64,000 nt of DNA from Geosiphon pyriformis (Eukaryota > Glomeromycota > Glomeromycetes > Archaeosporales > Geosiphonaceae), in the NCBI GenBank assembly GCA_016748015.1, contig JAAOMT010000003.1, positions 200,922-264,921 of the forward strand. The letters are read 5' to 3'. Below, one piece after another: positions 37,301-47,370 of the stretch. Made by a program: the position numbers and the translations under genes. The notes beneath the pieces were generated by a model. The model made no database searches. It worked only from the letters and a program-made list of their open reading frames with translations, and was not told the DNA's origin. How positions within the stretch are numbered: position 1 is the stretch's first letter; every line of letters begins with the position of its first letter.

Positions 37301-38658
37301 AAATATTATGTAAGTTTATAAACACTTTATTAATAAAGTAAAAAATTTTTGCAAAATTAATTAATGTTTTTATAATAATACTAAAACTTGATTTAAAAAT
37401 CTGAATTTTAATAATATGATTAAAACTTAATTTTAGTTTTTTTTGAAACTAGAATAAAAACTTAATAAAAATTTAATTTAAAATTGAAATTTAAGTTAAA
37501 ACTAAAATAAAAATAAAAAGCTTATTAACCGAATTTTAAATACTTAAAATGAAATTAAAATATTTAAATACATAATTCTTATTATAAACCAAATTATTTT
37601 TGGTAAAATTACAATAATTTTATTAATTAGCTTGATAAAACATTAATAAAAAATATAATAATGCTTTAAAATATAAACAAAAATTATTAATTTAATAATA
37701 AAATTTTTAACTTTTATAACTAATCGTATTAATTAAATTATACTATTATATAAATAATAAAAAAGTTTTAAGTTAATAAATTTTTATAAATATACATTGT
37801 TTAAAAATTTGATTATTATAACAAATTAAATTATTAATAGTTTTATAAGTGTTATAATAATTAATAATAATAATAACAAATCTTAAATATTCTTACAAAA
37901 ACCAAATTAAAACCAATTAATATTGCATATTAACTAATAGAACTAAATGATATAAATAGCAGCAAATTGGTTTTTTTAATAAAAATAACATAATTAATTA
38001 ACAAAAATTTGAGCTTTATTTGTATTTCAAAAATTGGTTCAAATTTTTTAAAAAATCTTAAAACAATAAAAAAATGGTTTAATTAAAGATAAAAATTATA
38101 CGAAACAGTATTTGTAAAAAAACTGTCATAAGTTTAACTTAATTAAAATTATTTAAATAAGAATAAAAATATAATTATATAACAAGTTAAATCTAATCAA
38201 TAAAATTTTTAATTTTTTAAACAACCTATTTTTAGATTTAAATATCATAATTTAGAATAAAGAAATTTAAACATATTATAAATATGCAAAGATTTTTTAA
38301 TCAAAAGTCTTTTTTAAAAAATAAATAAATAAAATTTTTTTTATAGTTATAGAAAATATCAATTATTTTGATTTTTTTTATTTATCAATTTTTTATATAC
38401 AACAATTTTTTATATCTTTTAATTATAATTTTCTTTTTTTTTGATTTGTATATTATTAATATTTACTACAAAATACAAATAACATTTTTTATTGAATTTT
38501 AAAAACACTAATTAAAACATAAAACTAAATTAACTGTGTTATTTTTGTTAATATTATAAACTATTCTTTTATTTTCAAATTTTTTAAAAAAAATAATAAC
38601 TAAGATATTTATAAAACTGATTTTACATATTGTTATTTGTTAATTTTTTACAATTGGT

Positions 38659-38795
38659 GTTGATTTGCTTAAAAAATTGAAAACAGATTTAATTTTTTTC
38701 TTATATTTATATATTTTTAATTTTTTACTAATTATTTTACAAAATATTTAGAACAATTTAGAAAATTTCTTAATGTTTTACATATTCATAAAATA
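38659..38795 (+). repeat. Direct repeat, right copy
   Basis: Begins gttgatttgcttaaaaaatt; partner of 34199-34335, same orientation, 4.46 kb apart. The spacing is compatible with the long terminal repeats of a decayed element, but no coding part supports this. Confidence 0.6.
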
Positions 38796-38822
38796 AATAA
38801 TACAATATAAAAAAACTTTTTT

Positions 38823-38824
<2 letters not shown>

Positions 38825-38859
<35 letters not shown>

Positions 38860-38875
38860 TAATTATTATTATTAT
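38825..38875. repeat. (TAA)n followed by (ATT)n, self-complementary
   Basis: About 11 TAA/AAT units, then tgata, then about 5-6 ATT units. The two halves are inverted complements and could fold into a hairpin or cruciform. Confidence 0.85.
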
Positions 38876-39479
38876 TTTTTAAATTTTATGTTTTTTTATT
38901 TAATTATTATTCAATTATTATTTTTCTATTAATTACATTTTAATTATTTTTTAAAAAATCATTTGAAATTTTTACACATAATTATTAAAAAACCAATTTT
39001 TGTTATGATTTATTTACTTTAATTTTTGTATTGTTCATTTTAATATTATCTTTACTATTAAATATATATAAAAATATAATATTTTTAGTAAATATATAAA
39101 ATAACTTAAAGTTGGAATTAATTAAATAATTTAATTATATATATTATCAATAAAAAATATAAACAAAACAATTTATTTGATTTAAAAGCTTTGCATTTAT
39201 TATTTAAATTTTACGATTAATATGGTATCAAGATTTTTTATATCATTTATAGTAAAAATAAAATCATATTATGTTATTTTCAAGGAAATTAATTTATTAT
39301 TGTAATTTAATTTAATGTAATATTAATCAACTAAATTTTCAGGGTTAATTATTTCACTTTTTCAAAATAGTTTATTTTTGATAAAAGATGTTGTATTAAA
39401 CCAGTTTTTTTTGACTATTTTCATTATAGTTTTACTAAAGTAAAAACTTTGCAAGCTAAAGATTCACATAATAGTGAGG

Positions 39480-39927
39480 AAAAAAATAAAACGCCAATAA
39501 ATATTACGCTAGCCTTATTCCAATTCTAGCCGATATTTTGTAAAAGCTTTTTTGCTCATCACGAAGGATGTCTGAAACAATCCACTATATAGGTTGCTTA
39601 TATTGTTGTGGCTTTGTGAATATTCTGACTTTATTGAATTCAACTATATTCCAGATCACGGGCTCTTTTATAGTGTTTTATGGCTTTCCACACTCATTCC
39701 ATATTTTTTTTAACACTAAGCAACTATTTATGTTCCTTGGATGCATTAAATTTGACAAATATATCAACTTTTCGCTCGACCATTGCTTTCAGTTCTTTAA
39801 ATTCTCGTCCAAGTCGAATATTGAAAATTAGTACTTCCCAACCAAAGCGATTGCTATGTTTGGACATCCTTAATCGATGAGGTTGGATTCTTTTAAGTCT
39901 CTCAATTTTTTGGTCTAAAAAATTCAT
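39480..39927 (-). pseudogene. Degenerate protein-coding fragment
   Basis: Reading leftward from the ATG at 39927: a 67-codon frame with balanced, basic composition (LDQKIERLKRIQPHRLRMSK ... KELKAMVERKVDIFVKF) ends in TAG at 39724. A second stretch in another frame, about 39480-39700, reads KEPVIWNIVEFNKVRIFTKP and DILRDEQKSFYKISARIGI with two internal stops. Both look like once-coding sequence. The second word string has the look of a helix-turn-helix DNA-binding segment, but the family is not recognised. The frame changes and stops suggest a pseudogene; alternatively the 67-aa frame is a real small gene. Confidence 0.4.
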
Positions 39928-40324
39928 TCATCAATTATGTGTGATCATTGATAACCAGCAAAAGTCTCAGCTGATAGGATGAATTGAGGTTCCTTATCCA
40001 TGATATGATTTTTGGTCTTTAAAAAATGGTGACAAAAATGACTAATCAATATATTGGCTTGTGGACTATTTAAGATTCTTTATGAATATAACAAAAGTTT
40101 TTTAGACTGGCAGCTAAATTGAAAAATTTCAAGCTAAACTTAATAAAAAACCTATACTTAAAAGTTCATGGAAATTAAAATTAAAAATATCTTCAGTTAA
40201 TTGGAGATTCCTATTCAGAACAGATATCGTTCTTTATGTTTTCCTTTAGATTCAATGTTTGCGATTGCTTTTTTATAGATCATCATTAGACCAATTCCAA
40301 GAGATATAGAGCTGGCATAAAGTT
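39928..40324. other. Intergenic, nothing recognised
   Basis: AT-rich, non-coding; 3' flank of the Sel1-repeat gene. Confidence 0.5.
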
Positions 40325-40978
40325 TTACACCCATCGAAAATTTTGAAACATTTCTCCCAGTTCTTCTTTCCACTCAGTATCGATTGGTTGTACCCCGGAT
40401 GATTTTTTATACCAGACTATCGCCTCATGTAAATCTTTTGGGGTTCCAAAATTCAATCTATAACATCGAGCAAGACAGAATTTCGCGTTGGTAATACCTG
40501 CTTCGGCGGATCTTTTGTACCAATAAAATGCCCTTTGATAATCGACTTCTGCGCCAAGTCCCCACATATAGCAATGAGCTAGATTATACATCCCAACATA
40601 ATTGTTCCCTTGAGCTGACCTTGAATGCCAATGAATTGCTTCTTGATTATTCAACTCAGTTCCAAATGGTTCTGAACAACACCATCCAAGTTGTGTTTGA
40701 CCCAGTGCATCACCATACTCAGCAGAAATTTTGTACCATTTCAACATTTCTTGTTGGTTAAATTGAGTGCCGATTGCATAGTGATAGCAAATCCCAACGA
40801 TGCAGGCAAATTCATGATTTTCTTCGGCTAAACTTCGTAGTTGCTGAAAAAGAGTTTCTGCTTCAATTTTCTGCGCTTCACACCAGTCGTTTAAACATTT
40901 TATCAAGAGTGCATCATCTCCACCAGGGTCTATTACACTATAAAAATTTCTAAGCAAGCCTTTATAACCAAGTTCCAT
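40325..40978 (-). CDS. Sel1-like repeat protein
   Basis: Single exon, 217 aa. After an N-terminal part of about 50 residues there are four tandem Sel1-type repeats (about residues 51-87, 88-124, 125-160, 161-195), each with the AxxxLGxCYxxGxGxxxDxxxAxxWYxxSAxxG pattern: GICYHYAIGTQFNQQEMLKW, LGWCCSEPFGTELNNQEAIH, LAHCYMWGLGAEVDYQRAFY, LARCYRLNFGTPKDLHEAIV. Sel1 repeats form an alpha-solenoid used for protein binding. In Glomeromycotina such repeats are strongly expanded, often fused to tyrosine-kinase-like domains; no kinase is present here, so this is a stand-alone or truncated member. No signal peptide; cytosolic adaptor is the likely role. Confidence 0.88.
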   Translation of the reverse strand: MELGYKGLLRNFYSVIDPGGDDALLIKCLNDWCEAQKIEAETLFQQLRSLAEENHEFACIVGICYHYAIGTQFNQQEMLKWYKISAEYGDALGQTQLGWCCSEPFGTELNNQEAIHWHSRSAQGNNYVGMYNLAHCYMWGLGAEVDYQRAFYWYKRSAEAGITNAKFCLARCYRLNFGTPKDLHEAIVWYKKSSGVQPIDTEWKEELGEMFQNFRWV

Positions 40979-43509
40979 TTTTGAAAAGTCACAAAAGGTA
41001 AAGTAGTTTGATTGACATTTCTGTGAGAAAAGATAAGTAACAAAGTTGCTTAAATATTACACAGCATGTTGATCTTATTGGATTGATTATTGGTGACCAT
41101 TAGTACTGATCATTTTTTTTAAATTCTTAATTTTTCGTAACTTTATTTTTATAGTTAAAATTTTCGAGCATGTCTTCATTTCTGTGAAAATAGATGAGTT
41201 TTTATTTTTGCATCATATGATAACTTCTTTTTAAGTGTGAACGTTCAGAGTTTTCAATCCTTTGCTATAAAGAATCATCCATCCATGACCGAGAAAAGAA
41301 AGTATTTTTAAAATTTTAAAACCAATCCTGGAAAAAGTTCTGGGAATATAATACGAGTATTCATCAAGGCGTGTGGTGCAATATGATGAATTGAAGGAAT
41401 AGGAATCCAAGAAACCAGAAATTGTATTCTCAGAGATCAAGTCACTCGAGTTATTTTATCTGAAACTTTTGATTATCAATATCCTTTGAAATAATAAACT
41501 GTGCGGCGTGTCAATAATCTACTTGGTCAATTTGATTACTCCAAGGAACCATTTCGAGTATCCAGCTAAAACTTTGAAATTAAAAAACACCATTAATTCT
41601 TGTTTGGGTTTTCTTCGAAGTAAGAGCTAATGAAAGCATTTTTTCGCATTCAAAATTACACCCAAGAATTCAAAAGTAATTTGGAAAAAATATTTGTGAA
41701 TTAAATAAGTTTAAAATAAACATAACATCAGAGAAGGGAGGGGGGAAAATTAAAATCTCTGTTGAAAACGCTAAGAAGGGAACGAAACTCTTATTAAGCT
41801 CGGCACTTTCACAAAGAATATCCAACTTCCAATCATCTTTGACTAATCCAGTTCAAACATATCCCATCTATTTGAAGTGGCAAAGGAATATTAAAGCCAG
41901 CAATGAATATATATTTCTCTCTGTTTAGCTTATAAATATTATCCAGATAATATTAGCATAGTTTCAGAATGAGATAGCGAAACTTGAACAGATTAAGAGT
42001 CGCTTTAAATCCAATAGATCATGTGATATAATTCCGTGGGTTTTTTTGACCTTGGGAAAATTTTACTGTTATCAAGTAAATCAATTTGGAAGTCATGAAA
42101 TCACATTAATGCCCAAAATATCTAGTATTTACCTGAATAGTCAAGATATTAAATGGTGAATAATGCGGTAATCCAAATAATCAACCTAGATATGCATCCA
42201 CAGTTTTTAAAAGGACGAAAATTCCTTTATATTTTTTAAGAAATCGCATCAAGAAGGAAATCTTGGACAAGGTTCTATAAAAATCAAAAAAAAATTCAAA
42301 ATCTTCCCAACACAAATACATTCTGTAAAAACGTTTACTACCAACCTTTCTTGCTATTGATCCCAATTATTATTATCAGATACCTCTTTTTGGAACTGCC
42401 AATTTGGAAGCAAAATCATCCCTATATTAATAGGTCCCATATATTATTCTTCGACTGGATAAAACAGAAGTAACTTTTAAGAATTAAAATTATTTCGAGA
42501 AACAAATTAGAAATTCATGAAAATCCATCTGATTTTATATACCTTTTCACCTTTAGAAAAATGGTAGGTTAAAATTTTCCTCCTGAAAACTTGTCCCTGT
42601 CCGAAGAGGTATAAGATTCATTTCCCACCAGTAATCTGCTCCAAATATTACTCTTGGACCCAAACACATGGTGGCAAAATATAAAAGATTGCTCTTAAAT
42701 CCTATTATTGGTATATAACTTTTTCTAGCAGGTGATGAGATTAACGCAAAAAAAAAGCATATATTCACTTGATATATATATGGGATGGCCTTTGAACTGG
42801 TCCTTCTTATCCTTTTAAGAAACGGAATTTAAAAATAGTTGAGTAAAAAGACTATATGAAATTTAAACCATTTTTTAGTAAAACCCTTTGATGAAGGAAG
42901 CTTCTCCCTCCTCTCACCCACTTGCTTTATTAGTTAGGGAAACTATCTCTTTCGCTCTGATTCATAATAAAGATATATTACATTGGTCATATTATTTATC
43001 ATTGTGAACCCATGGTTAATTTTCATGTGTTTTTAAATTTCACATGTTTTCTCCAAACTAAAATCACTAAAGAGAGCTCTAGGCCTGACATGCTCAAATC
43101 TTTACTAGAATGAAAGATAATGGCAAATTTTATGTAATGAAACACAAATTTGAGTTCATTGTCAAAGAGATTAATCTGCGCAATATAATTTGAATACAAA
43201 GGTCTTTATCATAAGTCTGCACTATCTTTTGAAATTCAATTTCATTCAAACACAATCCTGGTATAAAATCTTTTGACACGAATAAAACTTTCGAATCTAA
43301 TTATTGACTTAAAATGGTGTGGACCTATTTAAGAGATACTTCAAGAAAGATGGGATCAGAAAACCATGTGAAAGAAGTTTATCACTGATTAAATCGATCA
43401 TTAACAATAACGCTCTAAGATGTGTTGAATTCCGTTTTAAAAAGAACTCTGGCCAACTACCTCAGATTAAAAAAACCTCAAAGCAGCAGATTATAATCTT
43501 AAATACCAA
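40979..43509. other. Intergenic region
   Basis: No gene recognised. Minus-strand frames at 41231-41440, 42181-42366 and 42553-42768 are open but lack coding character. A basic + frame at 43319-43513 lies just upstream of the membrane-protein gene and its TGA overlaps that gene's ATG (ATGA at 43510); it starts with GTG or the out-of-frame ATG 43314, so it is more likely leader sequence than a gene. Confidence 0.4.
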
Positions 43510-44028
43510 ATGAGCGTCCCACAAAAATATTCTAAACAATATTCCTCATCGCGTGCGTATCATTCACGGTTAAGAAATATCTCATCCGTCGATGACAGGA
43601 ATAATCATAATAATTTTTTAGATCCACCTTCACCGACACAGCATTACGACGAATTTCTACTTCAATATAACTTGGGTTCAAACGTTAACAGCACAGTCCA
43701 CGGTATCGATATTGCCCTTCAACATGTAGCTGAAAGGAATGCTCTGCCACCAGCACCATTAACAATTTTTCTCGAGATTTTTCAGATCCTAAAATCCTCG
43801 ATTGAATCGGTATATAACCTCGTATCCCTAAATCCAATGTTGCACGCCGCTATAATAATTTCAATTATTATCACGTCACCCATTTGGGTGGTTATCGTTA
43901 TTCCGGTTTTTTCAATTTTCGGTATTGGAATATACGTACATGTAACGACGATATGCTATGGAACATTGTTTTGTGGGTTAAAAGTGTTGGAAATCGTGAA
44001 GAATTGGAAGGAGAATTTCGATTACTAA
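43510..44028 (+). CDS. Small membrane protein with a C-terminal hydrophobic hairpin
   Basis: Single exon, 172 aa. Residues 1-80 are polar (Ser-, Asn- and Pro-rich) and probably cytosolic; 81-108 look amphipathic (FLEIFQILKSSIESVYNLVS); 110-156 are almost entirely hydrophobic, with a Pro pair in the middle (ITSPIWVVIVIPVFSIFGIG), then a short basic tail. Two closely spaced hydrophobic segments broken by prolines suggest a hairpin inserted from the cytosolic side, as in ER and lipid-droplet proteins of the promethin/LDAF1 or oleosin type. That comparison is structural inference, not a recognised sequence match. No Cys pairs, signal peptide or enzymatic motif. GATT repeats follow in the 3' region. 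Confidence 0.65.
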   Translation: MSVPQKYSKQYSSSRAYHSRLRNISSVDDRNNHNNFLDPPSPTQHYDEFLLQYNLGSNVNSTVHGIDIALQHVAERNALPPAPLTIFLEIFQILKSSIESVYNLVSLNPMLHAAIIISIIITSPIWVVIVIPVFSIFGIGIYVHVTTICYGTLFCGLKVLEIVKNWKENFDY

Positions 44029-44053
44029 CATGAAGAATTTTTACTAAATAAAA

Positions 44054-44084
<31 letters not shown>

Positions 44085-47000
44085 ACATTTTAAGAGCCAT
44101 TGAAGATGTATTGGAAAAGCTTTGGTAAATGGATATTTCAGTAAATATTTCTTTGCAAATATAATCAAAAATTTTTTTGAAATTTAATAAACGTTCCTGG
44201 TTGAAAAATAATCTATAAAATTAATGTTAAATATGGGGGGGGGGAGAGGGGGAAGGTACTTGAATAAAATAGATTTTGTTTTTTTAAACATTTTTTCCTT
44301 ATTTTGTAATTCAATTTGTGACAACAAGAAAGGTAAGTTTATAACTAAACTTAAAGAATTCCTGGATTAAGATTTTATTAAAGAGATGTCAATTCGTAGC
44401 AGTAATATCCTCACATATAATTGAAAAATGAATTTCTTTAACGAAAAATTTTCATGCATGATAAAATTGGAAAAATTGTAATTTAAGCCAATTTTTTTTT
44501 ATTTGATTGATTGAACTAATTTGATGATGAACATTATTTATTTCTCAATACTAGGAAAAAGAAAATATTTTTAATAAAAAAGTATTTTAATCAAGAATTA
44601 TCTTATTAATGATATCTATTAGATTAAAGATGGGATATTTCCTTAAATATTTATAATTAAAAGAAAAAATATTTTGTTTGACCCATCAAAAAAATCAATG
44701 ATATAAATTATATATTATATATTAAATTTTCATAGCATAAAAAACAAAAGATATCTTCTGACCATGAATTCTTCTTGTGGCTCATCCCTTTGAATATGCC
44801 TTTAAATTTTACGAAATCAACACATATTCCACCCAATGAGAAATTAATCAAGAATTTCCCATAAATAAACAAAGGATCTTTCAGAGAATCCAAACCAAGA
44901 GCTAAATATAATGTTAAATTTTATAATCTTGATGCGTATTGCTACTTTTTGTTCTATAAAGATTATCATTTCTAATGATGAACGTAGGAAAGATTAGCTT
45001 GATAGACGCACCTCTCGATTATTTCGACAAAGTATCACAGAGTTTATAAATGAAATGTCCCGCGACACATCGATCGAATGATTTCCAAGATATTAATAAT
45101 GGAAATTCGAAAGCTATTTCCAATAACCATATATTAATAAACAAAAACGATCCAAATTTATATGACCACAAACATTTATTGCCAAGTGCACTAAATTTCT
45201 GTGCAACTATGATGAAAATTATTAATCAATGAAAATGAAACATGTAATTTTAAACAGTTATTAAAATTCACCATCATAAAATTATAACAAGATTTGTGTA
45301 TAAAGTCACAAAACAACTCTAAACAATAATTTTGTCGATTATTAAAACTTAAGAATTTATAAATTTTAATTTTTCCCGAAATTTTGGAAAAAGTTTTAAA
45401 ATTTTTAAAGTTTAGCGAAAACTAATTGCCAAGTTTCTTGATTAATAATTTATAACATAATCTTAAGATTTTTATTTTTATCAAAATTAAGTTAATAAAT
45501 GAAAATTTAAATAATAGATAAAAAATTATATTTAATAAAACAATAAATAATTTTAAGTTATTACTTTTAAAAGAATAATATAATTTGTACCTCCAAAATA
45601 ATTATAATTATAATTATAATATTATAAAAATTATCTTATTTTTAAAACATAGTTTCGAAAACAGAATTTATAATAATATTTAAGATATTATATTATTTAG
45701 TTTTATTTTCAAAATTAAATAATTTTTTCATGTTAAAAAATATTTTTTATTATTAATTGTTTTATTCATAAATAATAAAAAATAAATTAATTTTAAACAA
45801 TAAATTTTATTTATACATTTTAATATTTTTTAAAAAGATATTTTTAGTTGTAAATTATCTTTAAATTAGAATTTTTATTGATTAAGGGTAATTAATATTA
45901 AATAAAAAAAAATTTTAATTCAAAAAAAGACAGAGGCAAGATTGACTCTGCTTAAAAAGAAACCATAAGATGTTAATCAAATGCTTTTAAGCCAAAAATC
46001 TATATTATATAAATCAATTGAAAAAAACTTGATGGTTCAAGCACTTACTATAATTATTAAATATGCTTAAATTCATTCTAAGACATTATTCAAGCTATAC
46101 ATTTTAAATGGTCAAAAAAATTAAAAAATTCAAATTCTCACACCCTTCGCTCCAAGTTTCCAAAAATTGTAGCCAAGACCACATTCATATTTAGTGTGCT
46201 TTCCATTTTAATTTACACGCATAAACATTGTTTACATCTTCTAAACTGTCTTTTCCAATTTTAAAGAAACAAAGAGCCCAGAATTCATTTGATAAGTCAA
46301 AACTATAAAAAAAAAACAATTCTATGTCCCTGCTTCGGGATGACGTTCCGAAATTCAGATTTAACCAAAAAACAATCATTAATTCAATAAGGCTCAAGTA
46401 TTACAAAAATTTTAAATTATCAGATAGCGCCAAGTCTTATCGTTGATTATATAAAAAGTCAAATTTTTTTTTTATACTAATTGTATGGCAATATTAAATA
46501 GCAAATCCCCCAGTTTTTCTTTTATAAAACAATAATCACTATCACCGTAATCGACTGTGATTGTGAATTGTTAAGTAAAATGTGATTTCTGTCGGTCTTG
46601 TGAAACGATTTTATCTATTCAAATGTGATGCTCTAGAAATGGCTAGTATAATTACAGATAATTGAGTGCTACATGTAATATCAAATTAAACTCTTTTGCA
46701 TCGGAACAAAAAATTCCTCTGTTAAAAGAAAGATAGACACATGGATCATTTTGAATTCATGATCCTCATTGATAGAAAGGAGTTTAATATCGCCGAAGTC
46801 CCGATTTAGTAACCAAAAAAATTGCCTTAATTCTATTGCCTATTGTTTCCACTCTATCAGGAAAGTCACCTTTAATATTCAAAATTCAGCGGATGTGACA
46901 TTATTGTACTTTTTCACTAAATCTTTATCCCCACTTCTTTTCATATATTACCCATTATTGTGAATGCTTTGCACATCTTGGCCCAGGAACAAACTTGCTA

Positions 47001-47370
47001 ACCGGGACTGAAAAATGCCATTTGATCAGGCTTTTATTATCTGTCCTAATTGCTATTACCATTACACGTGTTTTAAACCTTTCTCTGTGTACCAGTAGAA
47101 ATATCATCAGTAAATTTTTCTTTAAATACCTCCAAACCCCCACGACTTTTCAAAAACTGGGAAATAATTAAAAGATTATATATATTAATAAACGCTAAGA
47201 TCTTGACTGCGAATTTTTCCTCGTTCAATTAAAAACAACCATAAAAACTTTAGACAAAAAGAAAGAAAACGTTTCACCACCAAAAAAGTTACAAAAATAA
47301 TCACTACCTTTCCCTCAAACACCCTTAAACGCGTACATATACCGAAACAAATAGACATAATATAATCACT
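44029..47370. other. Intergenic region with G-tract and a doubtful frame
   Basis: AT-rich, most extreme at 45340-45910. A run of ten G followed by aga and five more G stands at 44235-44252. At 44978-45232 (+) two short frames in the same phase are separated by one TAA (45047): GKISLIDAPLDYFDKVSQSL, then a 60-codon part with NDPNLYDHKHLLPSALNF; this may be a broken gene, family unknown. Bases 46600-47370 form the upstream region of the ABC transporter. Confidence 0.4.
44053..44081. repeat. (GATT)n microsatellite
   Basis: About seven tandem units just downstream of the membrane-protein stop codon. Confidence 0.92.

Larger units (their letters stand above)
33866..39479. other. Extremely AT-rich gene-free block (5.6 kb)
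   Basis: No open frame of 60 or more codons in any of six frames, almost no CpG, and long A and T runs. Stretches with residual G but hardly any C on the + strand (36160-36420) alternate with stretches with residual C but hardly any G (37860-38000). It contains a diverged direct repeat (34199-34335 and 38659-38795) and a hairpin-capable AAT/ATT tract. It may be a deeply decayed transposable element, or a structural region; no protein remnant is recognisable. Confidence 0.7.
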
